From positions 1 to 64,000 of the forward strand of contig NZ_FOBF01000019.1 of NCBI RefSeq assembly GCF_900109355.1: DNA of 64,000 nt. Direction: 5' to 3'. This document shows, piece after piece, positions 25,066-33,886 of this stretch. Both the position numbers and the translations under genes were made by a program. The notes under the pieces were generated by a model that saw only the letters and a program-made list of their open reading frames with translations, made no database searches and was not told the origin of the DNA. Numbering within the stretch: the first letter of the stretch is position 1; each line of letters opens with the position of its first letter. The DNA is from Nonomuraea pusilla. Its GTDB lineage: Bacteria > Actinomycetota > Actinomycetes > Streptosporangiales > Streptosporangiaceae.

Positions 25066-26408
25066 CCGGCCGCCCCGCTGCCGAGCATGAACTCGCCGAC
25101 GCTGGCCTCGGCCAGTTCGTCGAGCCCGGTGGCGGCGCTGAACGCCGAGGAGTCACCGCCGCCCAGCGCGCACGCGCCGAGTCCCATGGCGGTGGCCACC
25201 AGGTACATCGTCTGCTGCAGCACCCCCACGTGCTTGAGAACGAGCGCGTAGGCCATCTCGCTGTAGGACCACATCACCCGCCCGAACCTGGCCGAGATCA
25301 CGATGAGGACCTGGGGCCGCTCCCGCGTCGCCGCGGCCCATGCGGCGGCCGCGAGCAGGCGGTTCACCTCGGGGCCCGCGGATCTCACCAGGTTCAGCCG
25401 ATGGGCCCGCGGGTCGTAGTGGTACATGCCGGCCTCCAGCCCCGCCACCGTCCGGACCACGGGATACAGTTCGAGCTCGTGCAACGCGCCGCCGGAGGGA
25501 TACGGCCGATCCACCCTCTCCTGGTCATCCAGGAGATACCCGGCGCGCACACGGGCACAGCGATAGAGCAGTTCGCCCAGTTGCCGCACGTCGATCGGCC
25601 GTTCGTCGTCGAAGACCCGAGCCGATCGGCGATCCTCGATCACCGCGGTCAGCGACGGATCGGTGAGGCGCAGGGCGGCCAGGTCGGGGCGGTGGAGCCG
25701 CACGCCCGCGCCGCCGTAGCCCTCGTGGCGGGCGGGCAGGGGCGCGAAGGCGGCCTTCCCCCAGGACGTGCGGCCCCAGCCGCGGTCCGCGGGAAGCCGG
25801 TCACGCATGCGGCTGCGCTCATGGAACCACAACTCATGCGGGCCCCACTGGCGCAGCTCGCGTCGCGTCTCCTCCTCGCCGCAGGCCGGTACGGCGAGCC
25901 CGGCCACGCGCAGATCGTGTCTCACCCGATGGCCCAGCCGGTCGTCCGGGGTGAGCGGCTCGTGAACGGGCCCGGCCAGACCGGCCACGATCCGGGCCAC
26001 CTCGGGGTCGTGGACGCGTACGCCCGCCCATGCCAGCGGCGACTCCAAAAGCAGTTCAGCCTCCTCCCGACGCATGATCGCGAACCGGGACAGGACGAGG
26101 TCCCCCGCCACCGGCTCCGGAACGGCAGGCGGGGAAACGGGACACAAGGTGTACAGGGCATCGCCGTGACGGCTGATGGTGATCTCCAGCCAGCCGCCCG
26201 CGCGCAGGGTCTTGAGCAGTTCCAGCTCCGGACCGACGGTGATCGGCCCCTCGGCCAGACTGCGCAGCAGGGCACGGTCATCAGCGCTCAGGGCGCCCAG
26301 CGCCTGGCATCGTCCCCAGCGCTGGAACAGGTGAAGCCGGCCCTGCTGGTCCTCGGCGCTCCACACGCCGGGCTTGAGCCGTACCCACTCCTGGAAGCCG
26401 CCTGTCAT
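25062..26408 (-). CDS. SagB-type FMN azoline dehydrogenase (TbtE-like)
   Basis: Encodes 448 residues. The C-terminal half (from about residue 230) is a nitroreductase-type FMN domain: VIEDRRSARVFDDE, the SagB signature YPSGGALHELELYPVV, and VATAMGLGACALGGG. The N-terminal half is an extra domain that probably aids substrate binding. It would oxidise thiazolines to thiazoles after the YcaO step. ATG overlaps the upstream stop (ATGA-type junction). Equivalent to tbtE in position and architecture. Confidence 0.9.
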   Translation of the reverse strand: MTGGFQEWVRLKPGVWSAEDQQGRLHLFQRWGRCQALGALSADDRALLRSLAEGPITVGPELELLKTLRAGGWLEITISRHGDALYTLCPVSPPAVPEPVAGDLVLSRFAIMRREEAELLLESPLAWAGVRVHDPEVARIVAGLAGPVHEPLTPDDRLGHRVRHDLRVAGLAVPACGEEETRRELRQWGPHELWFHERSRMRDRLPADRGWGRTSWGKAAFAPLPARHEGYGGAGVRLHRPDLAALRLTDPSLTAVIEDRRSARVFDDERPIDVRQLGELLYRCARVRAGYLLDDQERVDRPYPSGGALHELELYPVVRTVAGLEAGMYHYDPRAHRLNLVRSAGPEVNRLLAAAAWAAATRERPQVLIVISARFGRVMWSYSEMAYALVLKHVGVLQQTMYLVATAMGLGACALGGGDSSAFSAATGLDELAEASVGEFMLGSGAAG

Positions 26409-27481
26409 GAGGTCCCCTCCATCGCCGGAACCTGCTCCAGCGGCATGGACGCCACCTCGAGGGCCGTCATGCCGTACCGCGCCTCGACCAGGCCGGCGAT
26501 CAGGTGGCAGAGCAGGTACCGCTCGGCCGGGTTCACCCCCAGGCGGGTCAGTTGCAGGTACGTGTAGTTCGTGAGCAGCCGGAACACCTGGAACCAGGTG
26601 GCGCCGCGCAGCTCGGACCAGGTCCGCGTGGCATACAGCTCGCGATGGAAGGGGCTGTCGTCGATCGAGCCGGACCACCGCGAGGTCATGAGCGAGGCCC
26701 CGGGGTCCATGGACAGCTGCCCGGACTCTATGAGCTGAGCCGCCCTCGATCTGAAGGGGGCCAGTGCCGCGGCCCACTCGCTCGCGTGGGACCCCGTGCC
26801 GCCGTCCAGCGACGACAACGCGGCGCTCAGGAGGCTCTGCAGGTGCGCGGAGTTCTGCTCGCCGAACGCGTCCCACTTCGCGCGCAGGCCGCGCCCTTCC
26901 GCGTGCAGTTCCAGAAACGCCTCGGCATGGGAGCGGAAGGACACGAAGCCGTTCATGATGCCGACGCCCGACAGGCTGTGCGCCAGCGCCGTCAGCAGCT
27001 CGAACGCGATCGCGAGCCGTCGCTCGCCCCGCCGGACGCCGTCCACCATGCGGAAGCTGAGGGGGGTCGTCGCGGTGTAGAAGTCGGCCAGCAGCTCGGC
27101 CGCGGGCCGGCCGCCGGCGGGCTCGAGGCGCCATTCGTAGTCGGCGCGATGAAGGGAGTTGTCGGGCCGCCAGGGGAACAACGGGCCGGGCTCCGCCTCA
27201 AGCTCGGCGAGCCTGCGATGGAGATCGAGATACCGCTCGGGGTCGAGTGCCGCCGTCGAGGGACGTTCCTTGAGAAACCCCCCGATGACCTCCTCGACGA
27301 CCGGGCCGACCTCCTCGGACGGGCGCACGTTGACCCGGACGTGGGGGCCGAGCTTCCAGTGGCGGGTGTAATAGGCCGCCTCTACCAGGCCGTGGAGCCG
27401 CGCGAAGAGCGGGCGGATCCCGTCCAGCACCAGATCGTCGTGCGAGCCGTGATAGTGAACGTGGAAGCTCTGCCAGCTCAC
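26405..27481 (-). CDS. Thiopeptide [4+2] pyridine synthase (TbtD-like)
   Basis: Encodes 358 residues from a GTG that overlaps the previous stop codon. It shows the fold signature of LanB C-terminal/thiopeptide-type proteins (FHVHYHG near the start, HWKLGPHVRVNVRP, PDNSLHRADYEWR), with a longer C-terminal half (FRLLTNYTYLQLTRLGVNPAERY). In thiopeptide clusters the second such protein joins two dehydroalanines to make the central pyridine, closing the macrocycle and releasing the leader. Length (about 350) and place after the TbtC-like gene support this reading. Which of the two adjacent paralogues is the synthase is inferred from order. Confidence 0.85.
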   Translation of the reverse strand: MSWQSFHVHYHGSHDDLVLDGIRPLFARLHGLVEAAYYTRHWKLGPHVRVNVRPSEEVGPVVEEVIGGFLKERPSTAALDPERYLDLHRRLAELEAEPGPLFPWRPDNSLHRADYEWRLEPAGGRPAAELLADFYTATTPLSFRMVDGVRRGERRLAIAFELLTALAHSLSGVGIMNGFVSFRSHAEAFLELHAEGRGLRAKWDAFGEQNSAHLQSLLSAALSSLDGGTGSHASEWAAALAPFRSRAAQLIESGQLSMDPGASLMTSRWSGSIDDSPFHRELYATRTWSELRGATWFQVFRLLTNYTYLQLTRLGVNPAERYLLCHLIAGLVEARYGMTALEVASMPLEQVPAMEGTS

Positions 27482-28434
27482 GGCGCGACCGCCGATCGTC
27501 CGGCCAGCGCGCCGACGGCCCGTACGGCCAGCTCCCGGACCGCCGACTCCTCCGCGAGCGTGACCCCGAGCCGGTTGCACGCGAGGTGGGCGCAGATGTC
27601 GAGCACTCCGACGGCCCGGCCGCGCGCGGACGTCTCCGCCACCGGTCGCGACCCTTCCCATCCGCGGACGGGAGGATCGAACCCGCCGGAGTCGATCTGA
27701 GTCTCCACCACGTCGGCCAGCGCGCGGATCGACCTGAACCAGGCGATGAGCGTGCCCTCCTGCCTCAGGAGCTCCGCGTTCGCGGCGAGCCGCAGCATGT
27801 CCGTGGCATGGCCGAGCCAGACGTCCGGCGGCCGTTCGAGCCGGGAGCCGGTCGCGCCGATCGTCGCGGCCAGTTCGGCGGGGGCGTCCAGGCAGGCGAA
27901 CCAGCCGAGCAGGATCATGGCGTACGCCCCCACGAGTCTGCGTTCCCGCGTCGGCCCCTTGCGCAGCACCTGCATGACGAGCTCACTGGACTCCCCGAAA
28001 TGCCGCTCGGCGGCCTCCATCGAGGCGCCGGCGCCGTAGCGGCGGTGCTCACGCCGGTACGGCAGGCGCTGCAGGGAGTTGTTGGGCCACTGGCGCGGCG
28101 CGTAGGAGGTGAGGCCCTCCCAGCGGGCCAGTTCCTGTGCCATCCGCAGGTACTCCGGCTCGGTGAGCCGGTTCTGAGAGGGATGGGCCGCGAAATATCG
28201 CCGGAAATCACGGAAAAGCAAGGACTCGACGGCCTGCCGGGCCGTCTGCCCGGCGGGCAGGACGCGTAACCGCACATGAGGACCTCCGTCCCAATAGCGG
28301 AGGAAGAACCACCGGTCGATCAGTCCGGCGCGGGACAGCTCCGCCATCAGGCCGTCCACCGGCCCGACCAGCAATCGATCCAGATCGCCCTGGTAGAACG
28401 CGTGCACGCTGATCCAATCCTCTTCACGCGGCAT
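27478..28434 (-). CDS. Split LanB elimination domain (TbtC-like)
   Basis: Encodes 318 residues beginning MPREEDWISVHAFYQGDLDRLL. WFFLRYWDGGPHVRLRVLPA and PNNSLQRLPYRREHRRYG are signatures of the glutamate-elimination domain of split LanB dehydratases. It would remove glutamate from side chains glutamylated by the TbtB-like partner, leaving dehydroalanine or dehydrobutyrine. Its start overlaps the TbtB-like gene by 11 bases and its end overlaps the pyridine synthase start, so stoichiometric expression is expected. Confidence 0.88.
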   Translation of the reverse strand: MPREEDWISVHAFYQGDLDRLLVGPVDGLMAELSRAGLIDRWFFLRYWDGGPHVRLRVLPAGQTARQAVESLLFRDFRRYFAAHPSQNRLTEPEYLRMAQELARWEGLTSYAPRQWPNNSLQRLPYRREHRRYGAGASMEAAERHFGESSELVMQVLRKGPTRERRLVGAYAMILLGWFACLDAPAELAATIGATGSRLERPPDVWLGHATDMLRLAANAELLRQEGTLIAWFRSIRALADVVETQIDSGGFDPPVRGWEGSRPVAETSARGRAVGVLDICAHLACNRLGVTLAEESAVRELAVRAVGALAGRSAVAP

Positions 28435-31018
28435 CGCCGGACACCTCCAGCAGGAACTCCGACACGTGCGGATCGGCCGGGTCACCGGCGAAGGCGTCCT
28501 CCACCTCCGGCAGGGCCTCCTCGAAGACCACGGTGCCATCGGCGTCGGCCGTCGTCCGCTCGAAGACCAGCACCAGGAGAGGGTTGGCGAAGTCGACGTA
28601 GATCGGTTTCCGGGTGCGATCGAAGTACCACTGCGTTCCCGGGCCGCCGTGCCGCCGGATCCGTACGAAGCACCTGGCCGGCATCCCGTGCCGGGCCAGC
28701 CAGCCCAGCATGAGCAGGAGGTAGTCCGCGTCCGGCCGGCCCTTGGCCCGCCGCGGCACCAACGGGGACGGCACGCTCCACCGGGCCCGCTCCAGCACGA
28801 CCCGCCCCACCTCGACCCGCGGGGCGGCGACGATCTCCTCGGGCGCGTCCTGCGGGGGCACCGCCAGCAGCGGAATGCTCGGGTGCACGTAGTACCCGCC
28901 GCCGAAGCCGAGCGCGAGGAGGCGGGCGAGCGGCGGCAGGAGCGCCTCGGTCATCATGCCCAGGTGCATGGTGCGTACCTCGGCTCTCCGCTCGCGCGAC
29001 CATAGTCGCGCCAGACCCGTCTTCCCGTCGTGGACGACCAGGAGATCGTTCAGTGCCATCCGCTCGTTCCCGGGGCGGGTGCTGGCGGTGAACGGATAGT
29101 CGATCTCGTACGGCAGGCTCGCGTGCCGCACGTTGAGCGGCGAGCCGAACAGGCCCCCCAACTCGGCCAGGAGGGGGCCTTCCGCCTGCGCGGCCCGCCC
29201 GAACCGCACGTCGCCGCCCGCCCGCTCCAGCAGGTAGGCCATCCTGCTGCGGCCTCGCCCGTACCCCGAGTACGCCCCGTTGAGCGCGACCCTGAGCGGC
29301 TGTTCCTCCCTGAGCACCTGCAGGTAGCAGGCGAGCGATCCGGTCGCCTCCACCCACTCGGGGAAGCGTCCCGCCTGCGCGAGCAGCAGCCGCGGATCGA
29401 GGCTCACCGTGCCGTCCGCAGGGGAGGCGGCCAGCCGCCTGGCGTCCTCCCGGAGCTGATCCAGCCGCCGTAGCCGCGGGAGCCGGCCTTCGGCCCGTAC
29501 CGCCAGCTCCGGAGTGGCGGTGCGCAGCAGCCGGCGCAGGTCCCACGCGGCGTCCCCGCGCTCCGCCCCTTCGTCGGCCGCTAGTTCCCCCTGCACGGCC
29601 CGGTGGAAGTCCAGGAGCGGGACGGCTGCGCCGGGCCCGAAGCGTTCGGCGCAGTACGCGCCCAGCGCGATGCGGAACGGCAACATCCCGTCGAAGACGG
29701 CCAGCCAGCGCCGCAGAACGTCGAGATCTTCCAGGACGGGCCGCCACGCGGGCAGCGAGCACGTCCCCAGGGGACCGGCGAATACGGCGTTCTCGTGAAA
29801 GATGTGCTTACCCGGATCGTCGCGCCGCAACAACGCGCCCGCCGCCCGCCGCAGCCGCCGCTGGCGGTCTTCGTGCCCCCGTACGTCGTGCACGGGGATC
29901 GCCTTCGCCGTCTCGGCCCGCACCGCGCCCACCAAGGGCGCACTCTCATGGCCCGCGGCCGCCAGCCATGACTCCCATTCCCCCAGGGGGTCGCAGGCCA
30001 GGTCCGCGACGGGCTTGACCGGCTCCAGGAGACCGACCTCGACCAGCCCTTTCACGAACTTCTCGTGCTCGGGTGAGGCATATGGCACTCCGCTCAGGCA
30101 GTCGCGGAGCCCGGCCACCGTGGCGTGCGGCCGGTGTGCCAGCGCCGCCAGGCACGCCTCGACGGCGGGTGTCCTGGGCACCCTCACCACCGGCTCCCGC
30201 GGAGGCCGGCCCACGAAGCTCAGGCTCTGCTCCGTGAGCGTCACGCTCGGGTTCAGCCGCACCCGCGACTCCGGATCCTGTTCCAGGGCCGTGGCGAGCC
30301 CGTGCGTCACGAGCGCGCTCACCTCGATCACTCCGCGGACCTCCCGGCCGCCGTCCATGCCCAGGACGGGGCCCGTGCGATCCCAGGAAGCCAGCCCGCT
30401 GACCGTGAAAGTGCTGTAGGGACTGGTCTTCGCCGCCGCCCTGGCCACGTACTTGGCCAGCCGGACGAGTGACTGCCGCCTCGGCGGCTCGCCGTCGTCG
30501 TCCAGCCATCGGGTGAGCACGTCGTAGAGCGCCGGGCCGGCCTGCGACAGGGCGCGACGGAACATCGCCTGCTCCCCGGCCTCCCTGAGCACGTCCGACG
30601 CCTCGGCCATCGCGTTCTCCCAGACCTCGGGAAAGGAGGACCTGAGCCGTTTCACCTCGTCCAGGTCCGCCAGCCACGCCGTCACCCGGCCGCGTACGTC
30701 GCCGGGCAGCGAGGCCATGACGGCGCCGTCCCATTCACCGGTGCCCGGACGCCGTTTGCGGTGGACCGCCCGGCGCAGCCCCACCAGGCGCGGCTTGAGT
30801 CCTTGCCCCGCGGCCCCGATGAGGGCGTGCAGAACGGCGGACAGCGCCTGCCCCTCATCCTCCAGCCGCCTCTCCAGAGCGACCAGCCGCGCCGCCCGCG
30901 CCGCGAGCTCGGGCGAACGCGAACGCGTCAGGAACGACGCGGGAAGCCCTGCCATCCGGGCCATCACCAGCGCTTCCACCCGTGCGTCCCCGGACAGCCG
31001 CAAGTCGAGATCTCTCAT
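28424..31018 (-). CDS. Split LanB glutamylation domain (TbtB-like dehydratase)
   Basis: Encodes 864 residues of the large, glutamyl-tRNA-dependent lantibiotic-type dehydratase domain (PF04738-like): SPYSTFTVSGLAS, PGNERMALNDLLVVHD, YEIDYPFTAS and the late FVRIRRHGGPGTQWYFDR. It would transfer glutamate from glutamyl-tRNA to serine residues of the precursor. The ATG at 31018 has GAGGGGAG upstream; the frame open to 31117 overlaps the precursor gene and is not used. It lies 68 bases after the precursor stop. No LanC is present, which argues against a lanthipeptide. Confidence 0.93.
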   Translation of the reverse strand: MRDLDLRLSGDARVEALVMARMAGLPASFLTRSRSPELAARAARLVALERRLEDEGQALSAVLHALIGAAGQGLKPRLVGLRRAVHRKRRPGTGEWDGAVMASLPGDVRGRVTAWLADLDEVKRLRSSFPEVWENAMAEASDVLREAGEQAMFRRALSQAGPALYDVLTRWLDDDGEPPRRQSLVRLAKYVARAAAKTSPYSTFTVSGLASWDRTGPVLGMDGGREVRGVIEVSALVTHGLATALEQDPESRVRLNPSVTLTEQSLSFVGRPPREPVVRVPRTPAVEACLAALAHRPHATVAGLRDCLSGVPYASPEHEKFVKGLVEVGLLEPVKPVADLACDPLGEWESWLAAAGHESAPLVGAVRAETAKAIPVHDVRGHEDRQRRLRRAAGALLRRDDPGKHIFHENAVFAGPLGTCSLPAWRPVLEDLDVLRRWLAVFDGMLPFRIALGAYCAERFGPGAAVPLLDFHRAVQGELAADEGAERGDAAWDLRRLLRTATPELAVRAEGRLPRLRRLDQLREDARRLAASPADGTVSLDPRLLLAQAGRFPEWVEATGSLACYLQVLREEQPLRVALNGAYSGYGRGRSRMAYLLERAGGDVRFGRAAQAEGPLLAELGGLFGSPLNVRHASLPYEIDYPFTASTRPGNERMALNDLLVVHDGKTGLARLWSRERRAEVRTMHLGMMTEALLPPLARLLALGFGGGYYVHPSIPLLAVPPQDAPEEIVAAPRVEVGRVVLERARWSVPSPLVPRRAKGRPDADYLLLMLGWLARHGMPARCFVRIRRHGGPGTQWYFDRTRKPIYVDFANPLLVLVFERTTADADGTVVFEEALPEVEDAFAGDPADPHVSEFLLEVSGDAA

Positions 31019-31086
31019 GCTCCCCTCATCTCCCGCCCCGTCACGACGAGGGGGAGTGCCGCTGGAAGTCAGCGGCACTCCCGTCG

Positions 31087-31263
31087 TCAGCTGCTGCTGC
31101 TGCAGGCGACGCTGCACGAGCAGAGAGCTGAGGTCGAGGCGCCGGTCTCGGTCAGCCCGTGCCCGGCCGTCAGCGACTCGAGCCCGAGACCGCTGTCAGC
31201 CAGTTCGAACACGTCCATCGGCAGATTCGCCAGATCGAAGTCGAGCCCCTTGGACACGCTCAC
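31087..31263 (-). CDS. Thiopeptide precursor peptide (58 aa)
   Basis: A GTG start with GGGAG upstream opens a 58-residue peptide. The leader LANLPMDVFELADSGL then ESLTAGHGLTETGA is the hallmark of thiopeptide precursors related to those of GE2270 and thiomuracin. With cleavage after GA the core is 16 residues, 43-58: STSALCSCSVACSSSS. Cysteines at core positions 6, 8 and 12 would become thiazoles, and the serine tail dehydroalanines. Ser1 and Ser13 (after Cys12) are spaced for a 35-membered ring; Ser3 with Ser14 would give a 32-membered, lactazole-like ring. It heads the enzyme operon; the promoter must lie within the 98 bases before the hemerythrin gene end. Confidence 0.93.
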   Translation of the reverse strand: MSVSKGLDFDLANLPMDVFELADSGLGLESLTAGHGLTETGASTSALCSCSVACSSSS

Positions 31264-31361
31264 GCGATCTCCCTTCTCTGATGACTGTTGTCGATCACGA
31301 CCATGGGTCCGCGGACCTCGTGGCGCGCTTGAGAAGGGCTCGGCGGCCGATGGGGCGGGGC

Positions 31362-31829
31362 TCAGACGTCGCCGAACATGCGCCGCTTGTCGCTCTCCGG
31401 CGCGTCGAGGTCGCGCAGCGCGCGCTTCAGCGCCCCCTCCTCGAATCCGAAGTGCGCCTTCATGGCGCCCTTGATCTCGTTGAGCTGCTGGAAGAGCTCC
31501 TGCGGCGTCGAGTCGGCGGAGTCGAGGGCCCTTTGGAAGTCGGTCAGGAGCCGCGAGAGGCCCTCGTGCTCGCGGGTGAGCGCGGTGATGATGGGCTCCA
31601 GCGCGGGGTTCTGCTTGAGCAGGGCGGGGAAGAACGCGGCGTCCTCGCTGCGGTGGTGAGTGCCCAGCGCGGAGCAGAACGTGTAGCAGAACTGCAGCAG
31701 CTCGGGCTTGAGCACGGCGGCGCGGTCGCCCTCGCGCAGGGCGTCTCTGGCCTCCTCCAGCGCCTTCTCCAGGCGGCGGTGGACGTTCCTCAGCTCAAGG
31801 TGCCAGGCGAACAGACGGTTACGCAGCAT
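31362..31829 (-). CDS. Hemerythrin-like HHE-domain protein
   Basis: Encodes 155 residues of a four-helix bundle with hemerythrin-type metal ligands: WHLELRNVHRRLE near the N-terminus, THHRSEDAAFFPALL, LTREHEGLSRLL and KAHFGFEEGALK. Such proteins bind a di-iron centre and sense or carry oxygen or nitric oxide. Its start overlaps the end of the MFS gene by 11 bases, so it belongs to the PadR-MFS operon. A role in oxidative or nitrosative stress, or in drug response with the pump, is possible. Confidence 0.85.
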   Translation of the reverse strand: MLRNRLFAWHLELRNVHRRLEKALEEARDALREGDRAAVLKPELLQFCYTFCSALGTHHRSEDAAFFPALLKQNPALEPIITALTREHEGLSRLLTDFQRALDSADSTPQELFQQLNEIKGAMKAHFGFEEGALKRALRDLDAPESDKRRMFGDV

Positions 31830-33300
31830 CGTGGGGCTCCTTCCGCGCGGCGGGGACCGGCGCCTTGTCGCTGTGCTTGGGCAGGGCGAAGACGAGCGCC
31901 AGGGCGATGAGCACGAACACGACGCTCGCGCCCATGGCGTAGGTGGCGCTCCGGGCGAAGACCACGTCGGGGGAGTCGCCGGTGGAGAAGTCGAGGGTGT
32001 CGAACAGGAGCCGCCCGGTCACGGCGATGCCGATGGCGCTGCCGACGCGCTGCATGGTCCCGATGACGCCGCTCGCGGCGCCGGCGTCGTCGCGCGAGAC
32101 GGTTGCGACGATGAAGTCCATGTTGGGCGGGATGAACAGGCCGCTGCCGATGCCGCCGACGACCAGCGGCGCGACCAGCGTCCAGCCCCGCAGGTCGCTG
32201 GGCGTGACCACGGCGAGGAGGACCAGGATGGAGACCATGCTCAGCGTGACGAGGGCGAGGCCGATGATGAGCACCGTACGGCCGAAGCGGGCCGCCAGCT
32301 CGTCACTCTGCGCGGCCCCGATGATGGTGCCGATCGCGAAGGTCATCAGCAGCAGGCCCGACTGCAGTGCCGTGGCGTCGAGCCCGGCCTGCCACAGCAG
32401 CGAGATGGTGAAGAAGATGCTGGTGAAGGCGGCGAAGTAGACCAGGGCCAGCACGACGCCGCCGGTGAAGGCCGAACTGTGGAACAGGTGTGGCGGGACC
32501 AGGGGGTTGCCGCCGCGCGCGACCACCCGGCGCTCCCACAGGGCGAACAGGCCGAGCAGGGGCAGGCTGAGCACCGAGATGAGGTACGACCAGAGCGGCC
32601 AGCCCTGGTCGTGGCCCTCCACGAGCGGGACGAGCAGGACGATCAGCGCGACGGTGAGAATGACGAGACCGGCCCAGTCCGCCCGGTCGTCCTCGTCGGT
32701 CCTGCCTCCGGCGGGCAGCAGCCAGAGCGCGGCCAGGACGGCGACGACGCCGATCGGGAGATTGACGCCGAAGATGTAGCGCCAGCCGTTCTCCTGGCCG
32801 AACGCCTCGATGATCAGGCCGCCCGCGAGCGGGCCCACGGCGCTGGAGACGCCGATGACCGACCCCATGATCGCCAGCGCCTTGCCGCGCACGCTGCCGG
32901 GGAACATCAGGTGGATGAAGGCGGTGATGGAGGTGTAGAAGATGCCGGCCGAGAGCCCTTGGGCGGCGCGCGCGAGGTTGAGCTGCAGGTCGTTCTGCGC
33001 GAACGCGCAGGCCGCGCTGGTGAGGGTGAACAGGATCAGGCCGATGACGAAGACGGGCTTGTGGCCGTACCGGTCTCCGAGCCGTCCCGCGGGGACCAGC
33101 GCCAGCCCGTAGGCGAGCATGTAGCCGGACAGCACCCAGGACAGCGTGGACTCCGACGCCTTGAGGCTCGTGTAGATCGTTGGGATGGCGACGTTGACGA
33201 TGGTGGTGTCAAGTAACGCCATGAAGGCGCCGACCAGCAGGACGGCCAGGGCCAGCCAGGCGGAACGGGAGGTCACCGGTGTTTCACGGTGCTGGGTCAT
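31819..33300 (-). CDS. MFS drug exporter, DHA2 (EmrB/QacA) type
   Basis: Encodes 493 residues with about fourteen hydrophobic helices. The first reads LALAVLLVGAFMALLDTTIVNVAIP, typical of DHA2 pumps (LDTTIVNVALP motif). GRLGDRYGHKPVF is the MFS loop 2-3 signature, and IGVSSAVGPLAGG the antiporter motif. Its start overlaps the PadR stop, so it is regulated with it. It sits between the thiopeptide and polyketide clusters and could export either product or an unrelated drug; the sequence does not decide. Confidence 0.92.
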   Translation of the reverse strand: MTQHRETPVTSRSAWLALAVLLVGAFMALLDTTIVNVAIPTIYTSLKASESTLSWVLSGYMLAYGLALVPAGRLGDRYGHKPVFVIGLILFTLTSAACAFAQNDLQLNLARAAQGLSAGIFYTSITAFIHLMFPGSVRGKALAIMGSVIGVSSAVGPLAGGLIIEAFGQENGWRYIFGVNLPIGVVAVLAALWLLPAGGRTDEDDRADWAGLVILTVALIVLLVPLVEGHDQGWPLWSYLISVLSLPLLGLFALWERRVVARGGNPLVPPHLFHSSAFTGGVVLALVYFAAFTSIFFTISLLWQAGLDATALQSGLLLMTFAIGTIIGAAQSDELAARFGRTVLIIGLALVTLSMVSILVLLAVVTPSDLRGWTLVAPLVVGGIGSGLFIPPNMDFIVATVSRDDAGAASGVIGTMQRVGSAIGIAVTGRLLFDTLDFSTGDSPDVVFARSATYAMGASVVFVLIALALVFALPKHSDKAPVPAARKEPHDAA

Positions 33301-33862
33301 GCAAGGTCCTCCGGGTCTTCTCGTCGAGGGTCAGCTGCGGCAGCTGCGCCGCGAGCTCCTCGTGCCAGGTGATCTCCGCCTTCAGCCGCACGACGTGGTG
33401 CCGCATGGCGAGGGATTCGGCCAGGGACAGGTAGCGGGCGACCGTGAGCATGTGCGCCTCGTAGTCGGTGAGCATCGCCTTCAGCGAGGCGAGGCGGGCC
33501 GTGATGACGGGCTCCAGGTCGTCGAGCCGGTCGAGGTCGAGCCGGGTGAGGGCGAGGTCGAACGGGTCGGGTCTGATGACGATCTCCCGCAGAGCGTTGA
33601 TCTTGAGCGATGACAGGGTCTGGCGACCGGCCTCGGTGATGCGCCAGACCTTGCGCGTGGGGTAGGAGCCCACCTTCTCGGTACGCATCTCCTCGATCAG
33701 TCCTTCGGCGGCGAGGCGCTTGATGGCTCCGTAGAGCCCGCCGGTGGTGATGTCGGTCCATAGGTCGAGGTGTTCCTCCTCGGACAGGAGGCGTAGGTGG
33801 TGCCCGTGCATCGGGCCGCGTTCCGACAACGCGCTGAGGATGAAGATGCGTATTGACGACAC
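33284..33862 (-). CDS. PadR-family transcriptional regulator
   Basis: Encodes 192 residues from a GTG. The N-terminal winged helix has LSALSERGPMHGHHLR and TTGGLYGAIKRLAAEGLIEE, then WRITEAGRQTL, all PadR signatures. The C-terminal half forms helices for dimerisation. A 22-bp dyad lies three bases upstream of the start (33865-33886), which fits autoregulation of a PadR-pump operon. PadR members of this kind release DNA on binding aromatic or drug ligands. Co-transcribed with the MFS and hemerythrin genes. Confidence 0.9.
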   Translation of the reverse strand: MSSIRIFILSALSERGPMHGHHLRLLSEEEHLDLWTDITTGGLYGAIKRLAAEGLIEEMRTEKVGSYPTRKVWRITEAGRQTLSSLKINALREIVIRPDPFDLALTRLDLDRLDDLEPVITARLASLKAMLTDYEAHMLTVARYLSLAESLAMRHHVVRLKAEITWHEELAAQLPQLTLDEKTRRTLHDPAP

Positions 33863-33864
33863 AC

Positions 33865-33886
33865 GACTAGTTTCGCGAGAGTAGTC
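33865..33886. promoter_or_regulatory. 22-bp dyad upstream of padR, probable operator
   Basis: GACTA (33865-33869) pairs with TAGTC (33882-33886) around a TCGCGA centre at 33873-33878. Most positions are self-complementary. It abuts the PadR GTG start, so bound repressor would block transcription of the whole PadR-MFS-hemerythrin operon. Confidence 0.65.

Noticed and set aside
28424..31263. Class I lanthipeptide cluster
   Set aside because: The dehydratase is LanB-like, but there is no LanC cyclase, while YcaO, Ocin-ThiF, SagB and a second LanB-C-like protein with a thiopeptide leader point to a thiopeptide.
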